Positions 44,850-51,573 of a DNA stretch of 64,000 nt are shown in pieces. The notes under the pieces were generated by a model. The model was not told the DNA's origin. It ran no database searches and worked only from the letters and a program-made list of their open reading frames with translations. The stretch is from Niabella sp. GTDB lineage: Bacteria; Bacteroidota; Bacteroidia; Chitinophagales; Chitinophagaceae. A program made the position numbers and the translations under genes. The number at the start of each line of letters is the position of its first letter. Position 1 is the first letter of the stretch. Where the stretch lies: contig NZ_JASLGT010000017.1 of the NCBI RefSeq assembly GCF_030150205.1, forward strand, positions 248,001-312,000, given 5' to 3'.

Positions 44850-45688
44850 TGATCGAGGTAGCAAACTTATCCTTCGGATATAAAAAAAGAAAGCCGCTTT
44901 ATAGAAACCTGAACCTGAACCTGCCGGTTGGAAGTATTTACGGGTTGCTGGGAAAGAACGGGGCGGGGAAGTCGACACTGCTTAAAAATTTTACAGGGTT
45001 GCTGTTTCCTACCCAAGGTACACTTACCGTAAATGGCTTTATACCCCGGAAAAGAACGCCGTCGTTTTTGCAAACGATTTATTTTATACCGGAGGAAGTA
45101 TATGTGCCGCCATTGACGATGGAGGGCTATAAAAAATTGTTTGCGCCATTTTATCCGGGCTTTAATGAAGCACAATTTCATTCGTACCTGGAACAGCTGG
45201 AGGTTCAGGATAAGGGCAAGCTCAATACGTTTTCGTTTGGGCAGCAAAAGAAGTTTATCATTGCTTTTGCGCTGGCCTGTAATACAAAGATCCTGTTGCT
45301 GGATGAGCCAACAAATGGGCTGGATATTCCTTCAAAGATCCGGTTCCGGAAACTGATCGCCTCTGTTTTTACGGAAGATAAAATGATCTTTATTTCTACC
45401 CACCAGATACGCGATCTGGATAACCTGATCGATCATGTGATCATTGTAGATAACGGGGAGCTGCTGCTACAGGCATCGCTTGCGGAAATTGAACATAAAT
45501 TGAGCTTCAGGATCGTGGATGAGCTCCTGCCGGAAAACGAACCGTTGTATGCCGAACAGACACTGCGGGGATATGCTGTGGTAACCGAAAATAAACAGAA
45601 GGATACCACACAGGTAAACCTGGAGTATTTGTTCAACGCCATTACAGGAAACCCGGAAAAGGCAAAATCAATTTTTAATACCAAATAA
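44849..45688 (+). CDS. ABC transporter ATP-binding protein
   Basis: A 279-residue ATPase of the ABC-2/antibiotic-exporter type. Walker A GKNGAGKST is at 35-43 and Walker B is in ILLLDEPTNGLD, followed by FISTHQIRDLDNLIDH. The signature motif is the variant FSFGQQKK instead of LSGGQ. It starts at the ATG that overlaps the operator. The downstream permease completes the transporter, and a GntR/YtrA-type regulator is encoded two genes on. The substrate is unknown. Confidence 0.9.
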   Translation: MIEVANLSFGYKKRKPLYRNLNLNLPVGSIYGLLGKNGAGKSTLLKNFTGLLFPTQGTLTVNGFIPRKRTPSFLQTIYFIPEEVYVPPLTMEGYKKLFAPFYPGFNEAQFHSYLEQLEVQDKGKLNTFSFGQQKKFIIAFALACNTKILLLDEPTNGLDIPSKIRFRKLIASVFTEDKMIFISTHQIRDLDNLIDHVIIVDNGELLLQASLAEIEHKLSFRIVDELLPENEPLYAEQTLRGYAVVTENKQKDTTQVNLEYLFNAITGNPEKAKSIFNTK

Positions 45689-45693
45689 ATTTT

Positions 45694-46488
45694 ATGAGCG
45701 ATCTATTCAATGCAAAACGATTCGCACTGCTGCTGAGAAAAACAATTGCGGAAAAACCGATGCAAACCATTGGGGTTGCTGCCTTATTGCTGGTTTTATC
45801 GGTGATCCTGTATGCGATTGTTAAAAAGATGGCAGGGTTTGACGCGGCCCAGAAAATTACTTTTTTCTTTGGGCTGGCCATTGGCACCCCTTTTCTGGCC
45901 TCTTTCGTTTTTGGGTATTTTAACAGGAATGCTATTGGCTGCTCTTATCTTACGTTGCCGGTATCGTATGTTGAAAAATGGCTAAGCGGTATTCTGATCG
46001 CCGGCATTTTTTACCCGGTTATTTTTTTGCTGGTGTATCATTTAACCGACGTTGTTTTTGTTTCGGTATATCATAGCAGCCTCGACCCTAATTCCGTATT
46101 TTACAAACAGCAATATGAACGGGTTTATACCTTTGATCTGAATAACATCGTGGCGTGGCGGATATATGGTTTTTTCCTGTTTTATACGGGCGCTATGTTT
46201 GTAGGAGGACTTTATTTTAATAAAACGGCTTTTATAAAAACGGCGATTGTGGTTACAGTCTTGTTTCTTCTTATTATGGGAATGAATTGGGTAATGGCAA
46301 CCCTGTTATTTCAACATGTGCAGGATGCGGCGCCTTACAATCGTGTATCGCTTTCAATTGGTAAGGAAACCGGAACACTGGCATTGCCAACCAGGTGGCA
46401 GCATATTTTTTATTATGGCCTGGCTTTCGTTCTTCCCATCGGGCTATGGTTTTTACCATTGATCCGGTTCCGGGAAAAGGAATTTTAA
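45694..46488 (+). CDS. ABC transporter permease
   Basis: A 264-residue inner-membrane protein with about six hydrophobic helices (for example QTIGVAALLLVLSVILYAIV and FIKTAIVVTVLFLLIMGMNW). It starts 5 bp after the ATPase gene. It has no family motif beyond the ABC-2-like topology. It is the probable membrane part of the transporter, and its substrate cannot be told. Confidence 0.8.
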   Translation: MSDLFNAKRFALLLRKTIAEKPMQTIGVAALLLVLSVILYAIVKKMAGFDAAQKITFFFGLAIGTPFLASFVFGYFNRNAIGCSYLTLPVSYVEKWLSGILIAGIFYPVIFLLVYHLTDVVFVSVYHSSLDPNSVFYKQQYERVYTFDLNNIVAWRIYGFFLFYTGAMFVGGLYFNKTAFIKTAIVVTVLFLLIMGMNWVMATLLFQHVQDAAPYNRVSLSIGKETGTLALPTRWQHIFYYGLAFVLPIGLWFLPLIRFREKEF

Positions 46489-46497
46489 TGAACATAC

Positions 46498-46878
46498 ATG
46501 GAATTTAAAGAAAACCCCGCAATATATATACAGATCGCAGAATACGTTTGTGAACAGATCCTGTTAAAAAAATGGAAGCTGGGTGAGCGGCTGATCAGCA
46601 TCCGGGAACTGGCCATGCAAATACAGGTAAATCCGAACACTGTTCAGCGTTCCTATGATCTTTTGCAGCAACAGCATATTATCAGCAACAAAAGAGGTGT
46701 GGGATATTTTATAGAGGACGACGCCCATGAACGGATCCTTCATTTTAAACGCGAGCAGTTCATAGAAAACGAGCTGCCGGTATTTTTCCGGAGCCTGTTT
46801 TTACTGAAAATAGATCTGAAAGAATTAAAACCGATGTTCGACAAATTTGTACAGGAACATTTCAAAAATAAATTATGA
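46498..46878 (+). CDS. GntR-family regulator (YtrA subfamily)
   Basis: A 126-residue regulator with a GntR winged helix (about 1-75; QIAEYVCEQILLKKW, ISIRELAMQIQVNPNTVQRSY, NKRGVGYFI) and a short C-terminal helical tail, the layout of the YtrA subfamily that controls ABC operons. It is encoded inside the operon it probably represses, and its likely operator overlaps the first start codon (44824-44849). Its stop overlaps the start of the next gene as ATGA. Confidence 0.9.
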   Translation: MEFKENPAIYIQIAEYVCEQILLKKWKLGERLISIRELAMQIQVNPNTVQRSYDLLQQQHIISNKRGVGYFIEDDAHERILHFKREQFIENELPVFFRSLFLLKIDLKELKPMFDKFVQEHFKNKL

Positions 46879-47687
46879 AGATAACAACAAGAATACTGTG
46901 TTTTATTTTAATTGTATTGATGGCGGGTTTACTTTCATCCAATATGATCTTAAAACAACAATATGATGCGGTAGATAAAACGGATCTGTACTGGACCTAT
47001 ACAAAGGTGTTAGAACAGCCCTTCAGGCACCTTCACATTACCGGTGGAAACGGTACACATATTTTCTATGAGCCGGCCGATAAGCCATCGGTGCGGCTTT
47101 TGCAGGAATGGATCAACCAGTATGACGGTAAAATAAATACAAGTATAAAAAACGATACCCTGTATCTTAACTTTGATCATGTTCCTGCAAATCCTTATGA
47201 GAAATTCTGGTTGCAAAATGCTGCGCCCGTCCGGATCTTTTCACCGGAGTTATTGTCCGTTACCGGTCATAATACCAATTTCGAAATGCAAAAGCTAAAG
47301 CAAAAGTATATCACTGCAACGATTACCGGCAAGTCGAGGTTTGAGATCGAGACCCTGCAGGAAATGGATACTGTAAATGTGTACGGGAGCGATTCTTCCT
47401 CCGTAACGGTTGAACTATCGCCCGATTATAAGAAAGCCGCCCCGCCAGCCGAAACACAGCAGCCCATCAGGGTTAAAGCAAAAAATGGTAATGAATTCTT
47501 TTTTACACCGGCAGCGGCTCAGAACAGTTTCAACGAAAGCTTCTCTATCCGTTCTGTGAATGCCGTCATGCAGGGACATTCGATATTGGATATCGGCCAT
47601 GCCCAGGTGGGGAACCTGAAATTACAGCTGGCGGATAGTGCTGCCATCGTTGTATCCGGAGATGCGTTGAAAAAAGCAAATAAGTAG
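46875..47687 (+). CDS. Hypothetical membrane-anchored protein
   Basis: A 270-residue protein with an N-terminal signal or anchor helix (ILCFILIVLMAGLLSSNMIL) and a beta-rich extracytoplasmic part, as in the DUF2807 auto-transporter-like adhesin type: repeating short strands such as LHITGGNGTHIFYE, ATITGKSRFEIETLQEMD and VQGHS/ILDIGHAQ-type turns. It overlaps the GntR gene by 4 nt and so belongs to the ABC operon. Role unknown. Confidence 0.7.
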   Translation: MKITTRILCFILIVLMAGLLSSNMILKQQYDAVDKTDLYWTYTKVLEQPFRHLHITGGNGTHIFYEPADKPSVRLLQEWINQYDGKINTSIKNDTLYLNFDHVPANPYEKFWLQNAAPVRIFSPELLSVTGHNTNFEMQKLKQKYITATITGKSRFEIETLQEMDTVNVYGSDSSSVTVELSPDYKKAAPPAETQQPIRVKAKNGNEFFFTPAAAQNSFNESFSIRSVNAVMQGHSILDIGHAQVGNLKLQLADSAAIVVSGDALKKANK

Positions 47688-48304
47688 CGCCGTTGTTTAA
47701 CCTTTAGAAATACAATGTAGTTTTCTTAAAGCGGCAGATAGCTGAGAACGCAGCGCCTGGAAAAGTATCGTAGATTCCTTTTATAAACCATCGCGGTTAA
47801 ATTGAACCGCGGCTTTAGCTGTATTCCAGAATATCTCAGCGATGGTACTGCAGGCGCAATCAGCGTATATGCGGCAACTATAAAAAACCTCAAGGAGACG
47901 GCATTAAATAGGGGTGCATAGCTATTCAATGCTTCAGTGTTTCGGTGACCAACGCAGCAAATAAATGGGCGCTACGTACAAAAAAATAAGAGGGAATACA
48001 ATGATCTGGAAAGATCCCGTAGCCCTCTTAAGCCCTCTAAACCGTGATAAAAATAATACAGATATCCGCCTGTGTTTTTATTATTCGATGAACTGCCGGA
48101 GATTTTCGCCACGATACCCTAAAATGAAGCCGAAGCATTTGGCGGGTTTGTTCATCCGGGAAATATTTCGTGATGATCGCCGTAGATGCATATTTAAGGC
48201 GATGCTGACTTTTGTAAAATCAGATCAGTATTTCTTTTGATCAGCTGATACCTTAATATAGCGTTTTCAGACAGTGGGGGCTTCCGCCCGTTTTTAGCCT
48301 GGTC
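47688..48304. other. Intergenic stretch holding repeat copy C
   Basis: About 680 bases lie between the ABC operon and the cupin gene. It contains repeat copy C and a TAAGAGGG/CCCTCTTA inverted repeat (47987-47994 and 48023-48030). A basic 91-codon open frame at 47965-48240 has poor coding character and is not called. Confidence 0.45.
47721..47907. repeat. Dispersed repeat, copy C (diverged centre)
   Basis: About 187 bases. Its start (TTTTCTTAAAGCGGCAGATA) and end (GCAATCAGCGTATATGCGGC then GGAGACGGCATT) match copies A and B, while the centre differs and holds a perfect stem CGCGGTT/AACCGCG (47792-47798 and 47805-47811). The conserved ends with a variable centre suggest a non-autonomous mobile element. 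Confidence 0.65.
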
Positions 48305-48312
48305 TATTTTTG
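48305..48312 (+). promoter_or_regulatory. -7 box of the cupin gene
   Basis: TATTTTTG matches TAnnTTTG exactly and lies 58 bases before the cupin ATG. A matching -33 box is not clear. Confidence 0.45.
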
Positions 48313-48369
48313 TGTTTCAAACCAGACGCAGGATCCTGACCTGGCCTGATTCACAAAAAAAAACATTTT

Positions 48370-48861
48370 ATGACGGAAACTTTTAAATCTACTGCAACAA
48401 CAGACAATTCGAGATGGTACATGGGGCATTTATTTACCTGGCTGGTAACGGCAAAACAAACGGGGGGTAAATTTTCCATTCTTGAGGCCACCATCCGCAA
48501 GGGGCTTGAGCCGCCACCACATATCCATGCACTGGAAAGCGAAACCTATTATATCCTGGAAGGGGACATGCGTTTTTTTGTCGGCGACCGGGTTTTTGAG
48601 GCCCGGCCGGGAGACTGTGTTTATCTACCGGCAAACGTACAACACGGCTTTACACTCGAAAGCGAAACGGCAAAATGTATCATCCTGATCGAACCGGGCG
48701 GATTGGAAGATTTCTTTGCTGAATTTAGTATCCCTGCACCGGAATTGCAATTGCCTCCTGTACCGTCCGAACCACCGGCGCCTGAACTGATCCGGCAATT
48801 TGTTGCAACACTGGCCACTTATGGGGTTACATCTCCCGGGGAAACAGTGGAAGCCTGCTAA
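48370..48861 (+). CDS. Cupin-domain protein
   Basis: A 163-residue protein with a single cupin barrel (about 35-115). The two conserved cupin segments are visible: PPPHIHALESETYYILEGDMRFFVG (first motif, with metal-binding His and Glu) and PGDCVYLPANVQHGFT (second motif). The C-terminus is proline-rich and then helical. Small cupins of this type bind metals or small ligands; the role here is unknown. It is followed by a strong hairpin. Confidence 0.85.
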   Translation: MTETFKSTATTDNSRWYMGHLFTWLVTAKQTGGKFSILEATIRKGLEPPPHIHALESETYYILEGDMRFFVGDRVFEARPGDCVYLPANVQHGFTLESETAKCIILIEPGGLEDFFAEFSIPAPELQLPPVPSEPPAPELIRQFVATLATYGVTSPGETVEAC

Positions 48862-48914
48862 AGCCGCTAAAAATTATCCGGTCGTTGAGTAACACAATAA
48901 TACCAACGTGCACG

Positions 48915-48955
48915 AGTTAAGCCGCTCCGGGTTTTGTTAGAGCGGCTTAACTTAT
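48915..48955 (+). terminator. Hairpin behind the cupin gene
   Basis: AGTTAAGCCGCTC (48915-48927) pairs perfectly with GAGCGGCTTAACT (48940-48952) around a 12-base loop. The tail is only TAT, so it is either a weak intrinsic terminator or a processing hairpin. Confidence 0.55.
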
Positions 48956-49131
48956 GAAATACAAACATCAGATGCATGTCATCACAAATGCAGGATCTAC
49001 CAGGATTTACTTTTCTTCAGGTATATTGCAACCTGTGATTTTATTAAACAACTCATTGCTGGTTTAAGCTGTGGAAAGCCGGCTCATTCCGGTTTTATAT
49101 TTTTTTTAGCCCTGGTTTTTAATTATTATGG

Positions 49132-49139
49132 TAGATTTG
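49132..49139 (+). promoter_or_regulatory. -7 box of the cysE gene
   Basis: TAGATTTG matches TAnnTTTG exactly, about 20 bases before the chosen ATG at 49160, which would give a short leader. Confidence 0.45.
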
Positions 49140-49159
49140 TGGGGTATGATCAGGTGATT

Positions 49160-49966
49160 ATGGACCAGAATTTTTATCAACAGATATTTGAATCGCAGAA
49201 AGGTGTGCCCGTTGTGCCTCCAAACCAGGTGATTTCTTCCTGGGCAGATGCGTTGATTTGTTTATTGTTTCCAGAGCGTGCTGATTGTTTTCCCATCAGT
49301 ACCGAAGAAGTGCAGCATAAGTTCGGCCTCCGGCAGAAGGAGCTGGAATCGATCCTTGTAGTTACGGATACCTGTAAGCAGATCTCCAATAAGGCGCGTA
49401 ATTTTTTTCACCGGCTACCCGAACTGTACCGTTTATTGAATACAGATATCGAAGCAATCCTTTCGGGCGATCCTGCGGCTAAAACCCGCTTTGAGGTGAT
49501 CAGGGCCTACCCGGGCTTTTTTGCTATTGCTTATTACCGGATCGCCAATGCCTTGCTTACCCTGCAGGTACCCCATTTGCCGCGGATCCTCACAGAACAT
49601 GCACACGGTATTACCGGTATCGATATTCACCCAGGGGCTACCATTGGGGCCTATTTCTGCATCGACCATGGCAGTGGTACGGTGATTGGAGAGTCGACGC
49701 TGATCGGTGATCATGTGAAAATTTACCAGGGGGTTACGCTGGGCGCTTTAAGTGTAGACAAGAGCCTGATGGACCAGAAGCGGCATCCGACGGTGGAAGA
49801 TGGTGTAGTGATTTACTCCAATGCTACCATCCTGGGTGGCGATACGGTAATCGGCAGCAACAGTATTGTGGGAGGGAATGTGTGGCTTACACGTAGTATT
49901 CCGCCCAATTCAAAAGTTTACCACCGTCCGTCAATTGACCTGGTAGAGCAGGACGTGCTGGGGTAG
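49160..49966 (+). CDS. cysE: Serine O-acetyltransferase
   Basis: A 268-residue cytosolic enzyme that acetylates serine with acetyl-CoA, the first step of cysteine synthesis. The N-terminal helical domain is followed by a left-handed beta-helix of hexapeptide repeats; the family core is seen in THE segments GIDIHPGATIGAYFCIDHGSG, VIGESTLIGDHVKIYQGVT and VIYSNATILGGDTVIGSN. I start it at the ATG at 49160; a GTG 21 bases upstream would add residues that the family lacks. It is followed by cysteine synthase in the same direction, separated by an unusual heptanucleotide array. Confidence 0.92.
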   Translation: MDQNFYQQIFESQKGVPVVPPNQVISSWADALICLLFPERADCFPISTEEVQHKFGLRQKELESILVVTDTCKQISNKARNFFHRLPELYRLLNTDIEAILSGDPAAKTRFEVIRAYPGFFAIAYYRIANALLTLQVPHLPRILTEHAHGITGIDIHPGATIGAYFCIDHGSGTVIGESTLIGDHVKIYQGVTLGALSVDKSLMDQKRHPTVEDGVVIYSNATILGGDTVIGSNSIVGGNVWLTRSIPPNSKVYHRPSIDLVEQDVLG

Positions 49967-50072
49967 CTATCAGCAATCAGCTATCAGTTATCAGCAATCA
50001 GTTATCAGCTATCAGCGGCAACTGAAGACTGAAAACTAAAAACTGAAAACTAAAAACTGAGAACTGATAACT
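49967..50072. repeat. Two opposed heptanucleotide arrays between cysE and cysM
   Basis: Seven tandem heptamers of the form NNATCAG (CTATCAG, CAATCAG, CTATCAG, TTATCAG, CAATCAG, TTATCAG, CTATCAG; 49967-50015) are followed after five bases by seven heptamers of the form ACTRANN (50021-50069). Read on the opposite strand the first array is CTGATAG-type, so both arrays are CTGANNN heptads in opposite orientation and can fold on each other. They begin directly after the cysE stop codon. Confidence 0.85.
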
Positions 50073-50108
50073 CTTTGTAAGATTTAACGATATAGAATTT
50101 ATAAAAAC

Positions 50109-50981
50109 ATGGCTTCTTTACTGGAATTGATCGGCCATACGCCGATGGTGGAATTAAAAAAACTCAACAGTAATCCCAGCATTAAAATATACGCCAAGCT
50201 GGAAGGAAACAACCCGGGCGGAAGTGTAAAAGACCGGGCCGCGCTGAATATGATTGCATCTGCGCTGGACCGGGGTGATATTCAACCCGGCGATAAAATG
50301 GTGGAAGCTACCAGTGGCAATACGGGTATTGCGCTGGCGATGATCGCCCGGTTTTACGACCTGGACCTGGAACTGGTAATGCCCGACACTTCTACCCGTG
50401 AACGTACGCTGACGATGGAGGCCTTTGGTGCCCGGGTAACCCTGCTAACGGGTATGGAAACCTGCCGCGATTATGCGGAAGAAAAAGCTGCAAGGGGAGA
50501 AGCCTTTATTTTAAACCAGTTTGCCAATCCGGATAACTGGGGTGCCCACTATAAAACCACCGGTCCTGAAATATGGAACGATACCGGGGGCACTATTACT
50601 CATTTTGTAAGCGCCATGGGTACCACCGGTACCATTATGGGCTGTTCTCGTTACTTAAAGGCACAAAACCCGGGTGTGCAGATCATCGGTTGTCAGCCCA
50701 CTGAGGAAGCCTCTATACCGGGTATCCGCAGATGGCCGGAAGCCTACCTGCCTAAAATATTTGAGCCACAGCGGGTAGACCGGGTAATGGATATTACCGA
50801 ACAGGAGGCCACGGAATACACCCGGCGGCTGGCGAAGGATGAAGGCGTATTTGCCGGTATGAGCACCGGGGGTGCGGCTGCTGCCGCTTTACGGCTTGCG
50901 TCTGAAATAGAAGCAGGAACCATTGTGTTTATTGCCTGCGACCGCGGCGACCGGTATTTGAGCAGTACCCTTTTTGGATAG
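50109..50981 (+). CDS. cysM: Cysteine synthase (CysM-type)
   Basis: A 290-residue PLP enzyme that makes cysteine from O-acetylserine and sulfide or a thiosulfate-type donor. The PLP lysine is Lys41 in GGSVKDRAA, the substrate-binding loop is ATSGNTGIAL, the phosphate loop is GTTGTIMG, and CDRGDRYLS sits near the end. The length is that of the short CysM type. It follows cysE and probably shares its transcript. Assignment to CysM rather than CysK is by sequence length and the opening LIGHTPMVEL. Confidence 0.9.
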   Translation: MASLLELIGHTPMVELKKLNSNPSIKIYAKLEGNNPGGSVKDRAALNMIASALDRGDIQPGDKMVEATSGNTGIALAMIARFYDLDLELVMPDTSTRERTLTMEAFGARVTLLTGMETCRDYAEEKAARGEAFILNQFANPDNWGAHYKTTGPEIWNDTGGTITHFVSAMGTTGTIMGCSRYLKAQNPGVQIIGCQPTEEASIPGIRRWPEAYLPKIFEPQRVDRVMDITEQEATEYTRRLAKDEGVFAGMSTGGAAAAALRLASEIEAGTIVFIACDRGDRYLSSTLFG

Positions 50982-51008
50982 GTTAAGCTACGCGTTTCAG
51001 GTTTCAAG

Positions 51009-51158
51009 TTTAAGGTTAGATTTCGTTTGGCTTGCCGTGTGGTTGCAGCATTTACTATTGACTCATTTTCACATCTTCAAATTTTCAAATTCCCCAGCCA
51101 TATCTTCTGATAGCTGAAAACTGACGGCTGAAAGCTGTTTAAGGTTAGATTTCGTTTG
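51009..51158. repeat. 129-bp repeat unit flanked by 21-bp direct repeats
   Basis: The 21-base word TTTAAGGTTAGATTTCGTTTG occurs at 51009-51029 and exactly again at 51138-51158. Between them lie CACATTTTCAAATT-like blocks and a CTGANNN heptad run (51107-51137: CTGATAG CTGAAAA CTGACGG CTGAAAG). A second near-identical copy of the internal ~105 bases is at 51317-51422. Confidence 0.75.
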
Positions 51159-51316
51159 ATACTTGTTGATCTATTGACCATTCATTGTTGCCTTTGGGGG
51201 GGACATGCAGACCGGGGAGACCTGGGGGCTTTCAGCGTTACAAAATGATTCACCCTTGCGATCCCATAGACCCATGATGAAATAATCATCCTTTCTGTTT
51301 ACTTCTCCGGCCCTGA

Positions 51317-51423
51317 CTTGCTGTGTGGTTGCAGTATTTACTATTGACTCATTTTCACATCTTCAAATTTTCAAATTCCCCAGTTATATCTTCTGATAGC
51401 TGAAAACTGAAGACTGACAGCTA
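51317..51423. repeat. Second copy of the ~105-bp repeat
   Basis: It repeats 51031-51137 with only scattered differences, including the heptad run CTGATAG CTGAAAA CTGAAGA CTGACAG (51393-51420). The two copies start 286 bases apart and look like a local duplication. Confidence 0.75.
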
Positions 51424-51540
51424 TTTGACATTCCCACATCTTCAAATTTTCAAATTCCCCTACAGCGTTTGCGCAATCCGGAAAAAAAATAGCCCGCTTC
51501 TTTTTCCGGATATCGAAACGGCCTCCGCATAAACCACAGC

Positions 51541-51548
51541 TACATTTG
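51541..51548 (+). promoter_or_regulatory. -7 box of the TonB receptor gene
   Basis: TACATTTG matches TAnnTTTG exactly, 26 bases before the receptor's ATG. No clear -33 TTG is visible. Confidence 0.5.
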
Positions 51549-51573
51549 CGTCCTGATTTTAAATAAAAAGGAT

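Larger units (their letters stand above)
50982..51573. other. Repeat-filled region before the TonB receptor
   Basis: About 590 bases without a gene. They contain the direct repeats and CTGANNN heptads listed separately, three CACATCTTCAAATTTTCAAATT-type blocks (51068-51093, 51356-51380, 51436-51462), and the promoter of the TonB receptor. Confidence 0.6.

Noticed and set aside
47965..48240. 91-codon plus-strand frame
   Set aside because: Very basic with scattered rare-looking residues, covers an inverted repeat, and has no domain or operon context.
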